NCBI GenBank assembly: GCA_000466585.1
Contig: KE993501.1
Location: 1-64,000, forward strand
Direction: 5' to 3'
Length of the DNA stretch: 64,000 nucleotides
Source: Clostridiales bacterium oral taxon 876 str. F0540
GTDB lineage: Bacteria > Bacillota > Clostridia > Clostridiales > Clostridiaceae
How positions within the stretch are numbered: the stretch's first letter is position 1; each line of letters opens with the position of its first letter. The notes below the pieces were generated by a model. It searched no databases. It was given only the letters and a program-made list of their open reading frames with translations, and was not told the DNA's origin. Below are positions 43,231 through 52,549 of the stretch, piece after piece. The translations under genes were made by a program, and so were the position numbers.

Positions 43231-44676
43231 ATGGAACTAAAAGATTTGCTAAAAGGAATAGAATACAGCATAATCAAGGGCAGTGCCGACATAAACATTA
43301 ATAAGATGCAATATGATTCAAGAAATGTTGAAGAGAATGATATATTTTTCTGCATACAAGGCTTTAAAGTTGATGGACATAAGTATGCTCAAAAGGCTGC
43401 AGACAGTGGCGCCACTGTAATAGTATGCGAGAATATTGTCAGTATTGAGTCTGATTGTACAATAGTTAAAGTTCCTGATTCAAGAAAAGCTTTAGCTATA
43501 GCTTCTTCAAATTATTTTGGTGAACCTTCAAAAAAGCTTAAGATGATAGGCATTACAGGAACAAATGGAAAAACAACTTCTACTTATATGATGAAGGCGA
43601 TCTTAGAAGAAGCAGGATATAAGGTTGGGCTTGTAGGAACAATAGCAAATTATATAGGCGACAAAAAAATACCTTCTCATAGAACAACACCTGAGTCTTT
43701 AGAATTAAATGAGCTGTTTAATGAAATGGTAAGTTCAGGAGTTACTCATTGTGTGATGGAAGTATCATCTCATTCACTTTCACTTGATAGAGTATACGGA
43801 ATAAAGTTTAACGAAGGCATTTTTACTAATCTCACTCAGGACCATCTTGATTTCCACAAGACTTTTGAAAATTATTATAATGCAAAACTTATGTTGTTTA
43901 AAAGCAGTAATACGTCCATTATAAATATGGATGATGCCTATGGAAGAAGAGTATTTGAGGATGTTAATTCTAAAAAGATCACTTATGGATTAGGCGATGG
44001 TGCAGAAGTTACTGCAAAAAATATAAATATTCATTCTAGAGGTATCGAATTTGAATTGAATTATAAAGGTGAAAGTATTCAAATTAATTTAAGTATACCC
44101 GGAAAGTATAATGTTTATAATGCATTAGGAAGTGCTGCTGCCTGCCTCCAGGAAGGTGTAACTCTGAAGCAGGTTAAAGCTGGACTTCAAAAAGTTTTTG
44201 TGCCTGGCAGATGTGAAATAGTGAGCAAAGATTATAACCTTGGGTTTGAAATAATTGTTGACTATGCTCATTCTCCTGACAGTTTGGAAAATATATTGAA
44301 AACAGCAAGAGAGTTTACCAAAGGCAGATTGATATGCGTGTTTGGGTGTGGTGGAGACAGAGATAAAACTAAGAGACCTATTATGGGAAATGTGGCTGCA
44401 TCTTTAAGCGACATTGCAGTAGTTACATCTGATAATCCTCGTTCAGAGGAACCTCTGAAAATTATTGAGGATATCCTTGAAGGTATAAAAACTGACAATT
44501 ATTTAGTTTTAGATAATAGAAGAGATGCAATAAAGGAAGCAATTAAGCTTGCAAAGAAGGATGATATAATAGTTATAGCAGGTAAAGGACATGAGGATTA
44601 TCAGGAATTAAAGGACAAAGTTATACATTTTGATGAAAGAGAAATAATTGCTGATATTATAAAGGAGCTGTTTTAA
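43231..44676 (+). CDS. murE: UDP-MurNAc-L-Ala-D-Glu ligase MurE (meso-diaminopimelate-adding type)
   Basis: MurE adds the third residue of the peptidoglycan stem peptide. The 481-residue Mur ligase has the ATP loop GITGTNGKTTSTYM near residue 108, TNLTQDHLDFHKTFENYY, the DYAHSPDS block and D401-N-P-R404, the motif associated with meso-diaminopimelate rather than lysine. GTG 43222 also opens the frame, but it is too close to GGAG; ATG 43231 is preferred. murF follows without a gap. Confidence 0.95.
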   Translation: MELKDLLKGIEYSIIKGSADININKMQYDSRNVEENDIFFCIQGFKVDGHKYAQKAADSGATVIVCENIVSIESDCTIVKVPDSRKALAIASSNYFGEPSKKLKMIGITGTNGKTTSTYMMKAILEEAGYKVGLVGTIANYIGDKKIPSHRTTPESLELNELFNEMVSSGVTHCVMEVSSHSLSLDRVYGIKFNEGIFTNLTQDHLDFHKTFENYYNAKLMLFKSSNTSIINMDDAYGRRVFEDVNSKKITYGLGDGAEVTAKNINIHSRGIEFELNYKGESIQINLSIPGKYNVYNALGSAAACLQEGVTLKQVKAGLQKVFVPGRCEIVSKDYNLGFEIIVDYAHSPDSLENILKTAREFTKGRLICVFGCGGDRDKTKRPIMGNVAASLSDIAVVTSDNPRSEEPLKIIEDILEGIKTDNYLVLDNRRDAIKEAIKLAKKDDIIVIAGKGHEDYQELKDKVIHFDEREIIADIIKELF

Positions 44677-46059
44677 ATGGAAAAGTTAACCTTGAAGGAA
44701 ATAGTTCAAGCAGTTAATGGAGAATTTTTTAAAGTAGGTAATGAAGCAGTATATGAAGCTGTGAGCACTGATACAAGATCAATAGATAAAAACAGTATTT
44801 TTATAGCTTTAAAAGGAAGTAACTTCAATGGAAATAATTATGCTGTAGAAGCTAGTGAAAAAGGTGCTAAAGTATGCATTGTTGATGAGATTGCCTTTAA
44901 GGAAGATGACTTTTCAAATGAAGTTTCAGTTATTAAAGTTAAAGATACAAAACAGGCTTTATTAAGCTTAGCAGAGTACTATAGAAGCAAGCTAAAAATA
45001 AAAATAATTGGTATTACCGGATCTACGGGAAAGACTTCAACCAAGGATATTGTAGCTGCTGTTTTAAGTTCTAAATATAAGGTGTTTAAGACAAAAGGAA
45101 ATTTCAATAATGAAATTGGACTTCCTTTAATGATATTCAAATTAGACAGAGGTTATGATGTTGCTGTACTTGAAATGGGAATGAGTAATTTTGGGGAAAT
45201 TCACAACCTGGCAAAGACTGCAAGACCGGATATTGCAATCATAACAAATATTGGAGTATCTCATATTGAGTATTTAAAAACAAGAGAAAATATTCTTAAA
45301 GCAAAAATGGAGATAACTGATTTCTTTGAAAGTGATAACAGCTTGATAGTAAACATTGACAATGATATTCTTAAGAAATTAAATAATCTTCCCTTTAATC
45401 TAATAAGAGTAGGCACTGAAGATGAAAATATTGATTATATGGCAAATGAAATAGTCCTTAAAGAGGATTCAATATATTTTAAGATTATTGATAAATATGG
45501 ATTTAAAGCTCCTGAATTCACAATTAATATACCTGGAAAACACAATGTTCTAAATACCCTGCTTGCAGTTGCATGCGGAAGACTTTTAGGTGTTGGTTAT
45601 GAGGAGATGCTTGAAGGAATTAATAACTTAGAATTTACATCAATGAGGCTTGATATTGTAAAGGGATCTAAATTTACTATAATTGATGACTCTTACAATG
45701 CTAGTCCCGATTCAATGAAAGCAGCAATTGACGTCCTTGTAAACTTCAGAGGCAATAAAAAGATTGCTGTTCTCGGAACTATGAAGGAATTGGGTGAAAT
45801 GTCCTATGAGCTTCATAAGTATGTGGGTATATATGCAAAAGAGAAAAATATTGATATGCTTATTATTTCCGGTGAATTTAGTGAAGCTTACATATCAGGT
45901 TTTGGAGATGCTGGTAAAGTTTCTTTATTTAAGGATAACGAAGAAATATCCGACTTTCTAAGAAATCATGTTGAGGAAGATGATGTGATATTAGTTAAGG
46001 CATCAAGAAGTATGAAATTCGAAAAAATCGTCAATAATCTTAAGGTGATAAATAGCTAA
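44677..46059 (+). CDS. murF: UDP-MurNAc-tripeptide D-alanyl-D-alanine ligase MurF
   Basis: MurF completes the pentapeptide by adding D-Ala-D-Ala. The 460-residue protein has the P-loop GITGSTGKTSTKD, KGNFNNEIGLPL, MGMSNFGEIHNLAKTARPD and DDSYNASPDSMKAA. The ATG immediately follows the murE stop. mraY is next, 15 nt downstream. Confidence 0.96.
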   Translation: MEKLTLKEIVQAVNGEFFKVGNEAVYEAVSTDTRSIDKNSIFIALKGSNFNGNNYAVEASEKGAKVCIVDEIAFKEDDFSNEVSVIKVKDTKQALLSLAEYYRSKLKIKIIGITGSTGKTSTKDIVAAVLSSKYKVFKTKGNFNNEIGLPLMIFKLDRGYDVAVLEMGMSNFGEIHNLAKTARPDIAIITNIGVSHIEYLKTRENILKAKMEITDFFESDNSLIVNIDNDILKKLNNLPFNLIRVGTEDENIDYMANEIVLKEDSIYFKIIDKYGFKAPEFTINIPGKHNVLNTLLAVACGRLLGVGYEEMLEGINNLEFTSMRLDIVKGSKFTIIDDSYNASPDSMKAAIDVLVNFRGNKKIAVLGTMKELGEMSYELHKYVGIYAKEKNIDMLIISGEFSEAYISGFGDAGKVSLFKDNEEISDFLRNHVEEDDVILVKASRSMKFEKIVNNLKVINS

Positions 46060-46074
46060 AGAGGGGATAGGGTA

Positions 46075-47046
46075 ATGTATAGAATAGTATATTCAGTTTT
46101 AATAGCATTTTTTATATCTTTAGTTTTGGGACCTGTTCTGATTCCTTTGCTTCATAGATTAAAGTTTGGTCAGAACATAAGGGAAGAGGGACCTAAAAGC
46201 CACCAAAAAAAAGCTGGAACTCCTACTATGGGTGGAATAATTTTTATTATATCCTCCTTCATAACTATGGCGATTTTAGTTAAAAAGCCTAGTGATGAAG
46301 CAATGGTAGCTCTATACGCTTTTATTGGCTTTGGCCTAATAGGTGCACTCGATGACGGTTTGAAAATACTGCATAAAAAGAATCTTGGTCTTAGAGCTTT
46401 TGAAAAAATGATACTTCTTCTGGTGGTATCTGGGATTTTGGCTTATTACGCAGCAACTAACACAAATATAGGCACTACAATTATTGTTCCTTTTTTACAT
46501 AAAAACTTTTATGTTAATTTAGGATTTTGGTATGTGCCATTTATAGTTGTATATTATGCTGCAACAACTAATGCAGTAAACTTAACAGATGGTTTGGATG
46601 GTCTTGCAACTTCAATAACGCTGCTTGTAATGACTTTCTTTGCATTAGTAAGCTTTGGACTTGGACATTATACCTTATCCATATTCTGCGGAGTTATTGC
46701 AGGAGCATTGCTAGGCTTTTTAAGATACAATGCATTTCCTGCTCAGGTTTTTATGGGAGATACAGGCTCGCTTGCGCTAGGAGGTGCGGTAGCCACTGTT
46801 GCCATGATATTAAAGTTGCCTCTTCTTATTTTGATAGTCGGAGGGATTTATGTAGCTGAAGCTTTATCAGTAATACTGCAGGTGGCATCATTTAAGCTTA
46901 CCAAAAAGAGAATTTTTAAAATGAGTCCTTTACATCATCATTTTGAGCTTTCTGGATGGCATGAAACGAAAATAGTATCTGTATTTTCCATAATTACTGT
47001 TATATTATGTCTTATTGCATTTTTATCACTACCAGCAATTATCTAG
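46075..47046 (+). CDS. mraY: Phospho-MurNAc-pentapeptide transferase MraY
   Basis: MraY makes lipid I by moving phospho-MurNAc-pentapeptide to undecaprenyl phosphate in the membrane. The 323-residue protein has about ten membrane helices, KKAGTPTMGGIIF, DDGLKILHKKNLGL, NAVNLTDGLDGLA, FMGDTGSLALGG and MSPLHHHFELSGW, all catalytic-family blocks. RBS GGGGATAGGG is unremarkable. murD, which normally follows, is absent. Confidence 0.97.
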   Translation: MYRIVYSVLIAFFISLVLGPVLIPLLHRLKFGQNIREEGPKSHQKKAGTPTMGGIIFIISSFITMAILVKKPSDEAMVALYAFIGFGLIGALDDGLKILHKKNLGLRAFEKMILLLVVSGILAYYAATNTNIGTTIIVPFLHKNFYVNLGFWYVPFIVVYYAATTNAVNLTDGLDGLATSITLLVMTFFALVSFGLGHYTLSIFCGVIAGALLGFLRYNAFPAQVFMGDTGSLALGGAVATVAMILKLPLLILIVGGIYVAEALSVILQVASFKLTKKRIFKMSPLHHHFELSGWHETKIVSVFSIITVILCLIAFLSLPAII

Positions 47047-47055
47047 GAGGATACA

Positions 47056-48171
47056 TTGAGTATGAAAAAATCCAATGTAAAAATGGGTTCTATTGATTTT
47101 ATTCTTTTCTCGGCTGTAATGATTCTTGTTGCTTTTGGGGTTGTTATGGTATATAGTGCAAGCTCATATAGTGCATTTTTTAGTAAAGCTTATAATTACG
47201 ATAGTATGTACTTTTTGAAAAAACAAGGTTTATCAGCTATTATAGGAATTACTGCAATGTTTTTTATGATAAATATTGATTATCATAAAATAAAGAAATT
47301 TACAAAAGTTATAATGTTATTAACTATAGTACTTTTATGCGTGGTATTTGCGTTTCCACCGATAAATGGTGCACGTAGATGGATACCAATTCCTCTATTT
47401 AATCTTCAACCATCAGAAATAGCAAAATATGTAATTGTATTGTATATGGCTAAAAGTATTGAAGCAAAGGGAGAAAAGATTAAGAGCTTTGTTTATGGAA
47501 TTCTTCCATATCTGATGGTTTCAGGATTATATGCCGGATTGGTAATAGCTGAAAAAAACCTAAGTATTGCAACAGTAATAATGTTAGTTACTTTGATACT
47601 CTTATTTGTTGGAGGAGCTAGATGGATGCACTTCATTCAGCTCATAGGAGTTGTTGGAATCTTTGGTACACTGGGAATAATTCTAGAACCATACAGACTA
47701 GATAGATTTAAGAGCTTTCTAGACCCATGGAAGGACCCTAAAGGGGATGGCTATCAGCTTATTCAATCTCTACTTGCTTTAGGATCTGGAGGCATTACAG
47801 GCGTTACATTGGGAAAGTCCAGACAAAAATGCTACTACATACCTGAACCTCACAATGATTTTATTTTTTCTATTATTGGAGAAGAATTAGGACTTATTGG
47901 CTGCACAGTAATTATAATACTTTTCTTAATTGTTATATGGAGAGGTATTAGAACAGCTATAAGGGCAAAGGATACATATGGAACACTTTTGGCGGTCGGA
48001 ACTACTTCGGTTATTGCTATTCAGGCTGTAATTAATATAGCGGTTGTATCCGGTTCAATGCCTGTTACTGGAGTTCCTCTTCCGTTCATAAGCTATGGAG
48101 GTTCATCACTTTTGTTTAATCTTATGGCTATGGGGATATTGTTAAATGTTTCCAGACAATGTAGTTCATAA
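47056..48171 (+). CDS. ftsW: FtsW/SpoVE-type SEDS glycosyltransferase
   Basis: SEDS proteins polymerise glycan strands during division or cortex formation. The 371-residue protein has about ten membrane helices and the signatures ARRWIPIPLFNLQPSEIAK, KNLSIATVIMLV (in place of QPDxGT), GDGYQLIQSLLALGSGGI, EPHNDFIFSIIGEELGL and PVTGVPLPFISYGGSSL. It may be FtsW or the sporulation paralogue SpoVE; pairing with SpoVD in the cluster leaves both open. The start is TTG 47056 (5 nt after GGAGG) or ATG 47062. A terminator follows. Confidence 0.92.
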   Translation: MSMKKSNVKMGSIDFILFSAVMILVAFGVVMVYSASSYSAFFSKAYNYDSMYFLKKQGLSAIIGITAMFFMINIDYHKIKKFTKVIMLLTIVLLCVVFAFPPINGARRWIPIPLFNLQPSEIAKYVIVLYMAKSIEAKGEKIKSFVYGILPYLMVSGLYAGLVIAEKNLSIATVIMLVTLILLFVGGARWMHFIQLIGVVGIFGTLGIILEPYRLDRFKSFLDPWKDPKGDGYQLIQSLLALGSGGITGVTLGKSRQKCYYIPEPHNDFIFSIIGEELGLIGCTVIIILFLIVIWRGIRTAIRAKDTYGTLLAVGTTSVIAIQAVINIAVVSGSMPVTGVPLPFISYGGSSLLFNLMAMGILLNVSRQCSS

Positions 48172-48199
48172 AAGCATTGCATTTGCAGTGCTTTTTTTA
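48171..48199 (+). terminator. Intrinsic terminator after ftsW
   Basis: AAAGCATTGC (48171-48180) pairs with GCAGTGCTTT (48185-48194, one G-U) around ATTT, followed by a T-run. Confidence 0.9.
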
Positions 48200-48301
48200 A
48201 TATAATAAAAAAACTATACTGTTTAGTAAATTAGTAAAAAATGTCTCGTAATTTTTGTAAAAAATATATAAAAAATCTAATGAATTTAAACCTATAAAGT
48301 G

Positions 48302-48308
48302 GTATTAT
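48302..48308 (+). promoter_or_regulatory. Possible extended -10 promoter of ftsQ group
   Basis: TATTAT at 48303-48308 is preceded by TGG (extended -10). The -35 region is weak. It lies about 45 nt upstream of ftsQ and after the ftsW terminator, where a new promoter is needed. Confidence 0.4.
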
Positions 48309-48352
48309 ATATATGTGAATTTTCATATACTTCGATAAGGTGCGTGTAAAAA

Positions 48353-49120
48353 TTGAAAAATGCTTTAGCAAAAACAGATAATAAGCTGATAATAAACAGA
48401 AGAAGAAAAAAAGCCGTAAGAAAAACTATAATTTCATTAATTCTATTGATATCTGTTACAGTTACTTTATGCTTAAAGTTATCTTACTTTAATGTTTCTA
48501 ATATAAGTGTAATTAATAATCATACTATAAATTCTGATGAGATTATAAAACTATCCCAAATTAAAAAGGGAATAAATATATTTTACTTAAATTTTAAGAA
48601 TGTGCAGACTAATCTTAGAAGTAATCCGTATATATTAAGTGCTGACATAAAAAGAAAGCTTCCTAGTACTATAATTATTTCAATAAAAGAAAGAGAAGCG
48701 GTATTTTACACAAAGAGAGATAATAAGTATTTGATTATAGATAGAAATGGCATTATTTTAGAGGAGAAGGAAGACATATCACAAATGAAGCTGACAAGCC
48801 TCTTGGGCTTTAATTTTAAAGAAGCACAGATTGGTATGGTTATTCCGGTGCAGGATAAAAGAAAACTTGAAAATATTTCACTAATGACGGAACTTATATC
48901 CGATAACACCAGCGGCATCGATATAACGAGTATTGATTTATCAAACAATCTAAACCTGGAAGTGTACACAAATAATATATGTATTAAGCTTGGAAGTGGA
49001 AATATAAAGGACAAACTTAATAAAGCATTAAATATTATTGTGAATAATAATCTAAAAGATCAAAAGGGATATATCGACGTAAGTTTTGATGGCACTCCCG
49101 TAATATCTATAGACAAATAG
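48353..49120 (+). CDS. ftsQ: Cell division protein FtsQ/DivIB
   Basis: FtsQ/DivIB is a bitopic division protein. The 255-residue product has a basic N-terminus, a membrane helix at about residues 26-44, a POTRA domain (VSNISVINNHTINSDEIIKL, then FYLNFKNVQTNLRSNPYILS) and the beta domain (ADIKRKLPSTIIISIKERE). The start is TTG 48353 behind AAGGTG. It is separated from ftsW by a terminator and starts a small group with two DUF881 genes and sbp. Confidence 0.88.
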   Translation: MKNALAKTDNKLIINRRRKKAVRKTIISLILLISVTVTLCLKLSYFNVSNISVINNHTINSDEIIKLSQIKKGINIFYLNFKNVQTNLRSNPYILSADIKRKLPSTIIISIKEREAVFYTKRDNKYLIIDRNGIILEEKEDISQMKLTSLLGFNFKEAQIGMVIPVQDKRKLENISLMTELISDNTSGIDITSIDLSNNLNLEVYTNNICIKLGSGNIKDKLNKALNIIVNNNLKDQKGYIDVSFDGTPVISIDK

Positions 49121-49129
49121 GAGGTTAAT

Positions 49130-49846
49130 ATGAATAAATATAAATCACAGCTTATCGTTGCTTTGGTTTGTTGTATACTTGGCTTTATGCTTGCATATCA
49201 ATTTAGAATACTCAATAAGAATGCAAGCGCTGCAAAAGTTAAGGAGACAAATACTGACATAACAGTTGAACTGGAGCAGTATAAAAAGCAGAAGGAAGAG
49301 CTTCAGAAAAATATAGATGAGCTTCAGAAAAAAGTTAGCTCCTATGAAGAAGCTGCTGCAAGTAAAAGCAGCGAAACAAAAAATTTATTAGACGAAGTTA
49401 GAAATACAAGGCTTCTTATGGGAGCAGAAACAGTTCAGGGCCCTGGAATTACAATTTATCTTAATCCGAAAACTAAGATGCTTCAAAATGATGTTACTAA
49501 TGAACAGATTACTGATAAACATTTGGTTTATTTGGTGAATGAGCTTATTTCGGCAGGGGCAGAGGCAATATCCATTAATGATATTAGGATAACCCCAAGA
49601 ACGGGTATAAGAACCTCAGGAGCTAATATTAGAATAAATGAAGAAAATGTATCACCGCTTCAGAGAATAACTATAAAGGCTATTGGAAATAAAAAACTGT
49701 TAAATGGTGCAATGTCTTTCCCTGGTGTGTTTAATGATTTTAAAGCTATTAGTGATTATAAATATGAACTTTCTGACAGCATTACTATAAATAAATATAA
49801 CTATGGAAAAAGTCTAAAGTTTGATTATGCAAAACCAGTTAACTAG
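49130..49846 (+). CDS. DUF881 (YlxW/YlxX-type) division-associated protein, first copy
   Basis: The 238-residue product has one N-terminal membrane helix (about 8-25), a coiled coil (ELEQYKKQKEELQKNIDELQ) and the DUF881 domain with GPGITIYLNP and AEAISINDIRITPRTGIRTS. Function is unknown; the family clusters with divIB in Firmicutes and is thought to be extracytoplasmic. RBS AGGAGG lies upstream. A second member follows sbp. Confidence 0.9.
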   Translation: MNKYKSQLIVALVCCILGFMLAYQFRILNKNASAAKVKETNTDITVELEQYKKQKEELQKNIDELQKKVSSYEEAAASKSSETKNLLDEVRNTRLLMGAETVQGPGITIYLNPKTKMLQNDVTNEQITDKHLVYLVNELISAGAEAISINDIRITPRTGIRTSGANIRINEENVSPLQRITIKAIGNKKLLNGAMSFPGVFNDFKAISDYKYELSDSITINKYNYGKSLKFDYAKPVN

Positions 49847-49861
49847 TAAAGAGGTGAAAAT

Positions 49862-50215
49862 ATGATAGCAGTTATTGGATTATTAATAGGTATTGTTGTA
49901 GGTTTAGCCTGGAATATAAATATTCCGGACAAATTTTCTCCATATATGTCAGTTGCAATACTTGCATGTCTTGATTCAGTTTTTGGTGCTTTAAGGGCGG
50001 CGCTTTCAAAGAACTTTAGGGCAGATATATTTATTTCAGGTTTTTTTGGAAATGCGGTGCTAGCTGCAGCTCTTGCCTACTTGGGAGACAAATTAAGCGT
50101 GCCTATATATTTGGCAGCAGTTATAGTGTTTGGAGGCAGGATATTTGATAACTTTGCAATTATAAGAAGACTTATGATGGATAAAGCAAAATCACACAAT
50201 GAGGTGATTAAATGA
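49862..50215 (+). CDS. sbp: Small basic membrane protein Sbp (DUF1290)
   Basis: The 117-residue product has three or four membrane helices and the family block YMSVAILACLDSVFGALRAA, then FISGFFGNAVLAAALAYLGD. It lies between two DUF881 genes, as ylxX/sbp does next to divIB in Bacillus. Function is unknown. Its end overlaps the next gene by ATGA. Confidence 0.92.
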   Translation: MIAVIGLLIGIVVGLAWNINIPDKFSPYMSVAILACLDSVFGALRAALSKNFRADIFISGFFGNAVLAAALAYLGDKLSVPIYLAAVIVFGGRIFDNFAIIRRLMMDKAKSHNEVIK

Positions 50216-50949
50216 AAAATAATGAATCCTCGTTATTTGTATTTATAGCTACAATAATTGTGGGGATTTTAATTTCATTGAATATCAATTTTAACAAGAC
50301 TTATAACAGAGTTTTTTTAAGCACAAAACAATATCAAGATGCATATAGTCAAAGAAATAAGCTTAGAGGTGACATAAGCAGTCTTCAAGATGAGTATGCG
50401 GAATTAAATAAAAAATTAAACAGCTTTCAAAATGAGGGGCACGGCCACAGCAGCATCAGTAATGTAAGCAACGAAATTGAAGATGAACTTTCTAAAAATA
50501 AGATGGTATTAGGTACAGTGGATGTTGAAGGAGAAGGAATTATAATTACTTTAAAGGATATTAGCAATGATATTTATTTTTATAGCGAAGACGATCCAAA
50601 TTTAATGGATAAGATAATTCATAACATTGATATTGTTAATCTTATAAACGATCTAAAAATGGCTGGAGCAGAAGCTATATCAATTAACGGTCAAAGAGTT
50701 AACGACAGGACCAGTGTTATATGCGACGGATCTCTGCTTGAGGTTAATGGCGTAAAAATAGCGTCTCCTTTTAACATTAATGCTATAGGAAATAAGGAAA
50801 GTCTTAAAACCTATATGCTGGCAGATGATAATTACTTAAAATATATGATAAGCAGAGAAATTTATGTAGATATAAGCGAAAGTGATAATGTTAAGATTCA
50901 GGCATATCCTTTTGATATGAATGATGAATTCTTAAAAACTGTAAAATAG
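50212..50949 (+). CDS. DUF881 division-associated protein, second copy
   Basis: The 245-residue product has an N-terminal membrane helix (about residues 8-24), a short coiled coil with a Gly/His/Ser patch (EGHGHSS), and the DUF881 domain (VEGEGIIITLKDI, AEAISINGQRVNDRTSVICD). It is about the same length as the first copy and arose by old duplication. It overlaps sbp by 4 nt, so is translationally coupled. In related genomes ftsZ usually follows soon after; here it does not. Confidence 0.88.
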   Translation: MKNNESSLFVFIATIIVGILISLNINFNKTYNRVFLSTKQYQDAYSQRNKLRGDISSLQDEYAELNKKLNSFQNEGHGHSSISNVSNEIEDELSKNKMVLGTVDVEGEGIIITLKDISNDIYFYSEDDPNLMDKIIHNIDIVNLINDLKMAGAEAISINGQRVNDRTSVICDGSLLEVNGVKIASPFNINAIGNKESLKTYMLADDNYLKYMISREIYVDISESDNVKIQAYPFDMNDEFLKTVK

Positions 50950-50957
50950 AAGTGTAG

Positions 50958-50996
50958 CCTGTCAAAATAACATAATTATATTGACAGGTTAAATTT
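50958..50996 (+). terminator. Terminator-like hairpin after the ftsQ group
   Basis: CCTGTCAA (50958-50965) pairs with TTGACAGG (50981-50988), followed by TTAAATTTTATTT. The T-run is interrupted, so strength is uncertain. Confidence 0.65.
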
Positions 50997-51123
50997 TATT
51001 TAAAATAAATATTTTATATGAAGGATTTTTATGTTTTTTGAAGAATACTATATATAGAATAGGTCTATAAAAAATAATATTACATAATTCAACAAATAAT
51101 TTTGCTTAAGGGAGACGATAATA

Positions 51124-51774
51124 TTGTCTATAGAGGAGAATATTAGCGAATTAAAGAGAAGGCTGCCAGAAGATATAAATCTTATTGCTGTTTCAAAAAC
51201 TAAAAGCGCTGATATGATAAAGGAAGCTTATAATACCGGAATAAGAGATTTTGGCGAAAATAAGGTTCAGGAGCTTACAGACAAAATTGATAAGCTGCCT
51301 GATGATATAAACTGGCATTTTATTGGGCACCTTCAAACAAATAAAGTTAAGTATATAGTTGGAAAGGTAAGCTTAATACATTCATTAGACAGCGTCAAAT
51401 TACTTAAAGAAATAGAAAAGCAGTATAAGAAAGAAAATTTGACAGCAGATGTTTTACTAGAGATAAACATAGGCAAAGAAGAAAGTAAATCCGGTATTTT
51501 TGCAGAAGATTTAGATGATATTATTTCTGAGTGTGAAATGTGCGAACATGTGAAGGTCAGAGGATTAATGGCAATAATACCTAAGGGTGATGAGAATAGC
51601 TGCAGAAATTACTTTAGGCAAATGAAAAGTATTTGGGATACTTTAAATAATAAATCTTATAATAATGTAAGCATGGAGTATCTTTCAATGGGGATGACAA
51701 CTGATTATGAATTAGCTATAGAAGAAGGCTCCAATATGATTAGAATAGGTACTGGTATTTTTGGATTAAGATAA
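51124..51774 (+). CDS. yggS: Pyridoxal phosphate homeostasis protein (YggS/YlmE family)
   Basis: This PLP-binding TIM-barrel protein controls free PLP and amino-acid balance rather than catalysing a known reaction. The 216-residue product has the PLP lysine in LIAVSKTKSADMI, FGENKVQEL, WHFIGHLQTNKVKYI, HSLDS and LSMGMTTDYELAIEEGSNMI. The start is TTG at 51124. It begins the ylmE-sepF-ylmG-ylmH-divIVA group conserved in Firmicutes. Confidence 0.95.
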   Translation: MSIEENISELKRRLPEDINLIAVSKTKSADMIKEAYNTGIRDFGENKVQELTDKIDKLPDDINWHFIGHLQTNKVKYIVGKVSLIHSLDSVKLLKEIEKQYKKENLTADVLLEINIGKEESKSGIFAEDLDDIISECEMCEHVKVRGLMAIIPKGDENSCRNYFRQMKSIWDTLNNKSYNNVSMEYLSMGMTTDYELAIEEGSNMIRIGTGIFGLR

Positions 51775-51797
51775 ATAGAGACATAGGAGGAAAGAAA

Positions 51798-52259
51798 ATG
51801 AGTGGGAAAATGATGAACAAGGTAATGGGATTTTTAGGTCTTGAGGAAGATGTAGACTTCGATGAAAATGAAGAAAGAGAAGAAGTTGCAGCTGACGTTG
51901 AAGAAAATGAAGTGGAATCAATTTTCACTACCAACAGAAAGCAAAGCAATAAGGTTGTTAATATACATACAGCAGCTTCAGCAAAGGTGGTTATCATAAA
52001 ACCTAATGATTATGATGAAGCAGCAAATATTTGCGATAATCTAAAAAACAGAAAAATCGTTGTTGTAAATACAACATCACTAGAATCAAAGGTTGCACAA
52101 AGACTCCTTGATTTTATAGGAGGAGCATGTTATGCATTAAGCGGAGAGCTTCAGCAGGTAGAAAAAGGAGTATATATTTTGTCACCTTCAAATGTTGAAG
52201 TTTCTAATGACTTAAAAAATGAACTGACAAGTAAAGGAATATTAAACTGGACTAAGTAA
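51798..52259 (+). CDS. sepF: Cell division protein SepF
   Basis: SepF anchors and bundles FtsZ at the membrane. The 153-residue product has an N-terminal amphipathic helix (MSGKMMNKVMGFLGL), an acidic linker and the DUF552 domain (KVVIIKPNDYDEAANICDNL, then FIGGACYALSGELQQVEKGV, and YILSPSNVEVS). RBS AGGAGGAAAG is strong. FtsZ itself is not in the window. Confidence 0.95.
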   Translation: MSGKMMNKVMGFLGLEEDVDFDENEEREEVAADVEENEVESIFTTNRKQSNKVVNIHTAASAKVVIIKPNDYDEAANICDNLKNRKIVVVNTTSLESKVAQRLLDFIGGACYALSGELQQVEKGVYILSPSNVEVSNDLKNELTSKGILNWTK

Positions 52260-52273
52260 ATCTGGAGGCAATT

Positions 52274-52549
52274 ATGAGTAATACTATAATTACTGCTGTT
52301 AATCTTCTGTTTAATCTTTTGGAATATGCTATTTTTATCGATGTAATATTGTCTTGGTTCATGAGAGGAAGAACTAATGCTTTTGTGGATATTCTTCACA
52401 TATTTACAGAGCCATTTATGGCGCCTGCAAGAAGGCTCCAAGAAAAGATATTTCCTTCAATGATGTTGGATTTTTCTCCTATTATTGCATATTTTGTATT
52501 AGTTATTCTTCGTATGGTTATTATTTCTATAATAGGAATGTTTTTTTAA
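52274..52549 (+). CDS. yggT: YggT family membrane protein (YlmG)
   Basis: The 91-residue product has two membrane helices and the family motif VILSWFMRGRTNAFVDILHI, then TEPFMAPARRL and DFSPIIAYFVLVILR. Function is not firmly known; the family is linked to division and osmotic response. Its stop overlaps the ylmH start by one base. Confidence 0.92.
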   Translation: MSNTIITAVNLLFNLLEYAIFIDVILSWFMRGRTNAFVDILHIFTEPFMAPARRLQEKIFPSMMLDFSPIIAYFVLVILRMVIISIIGMFF

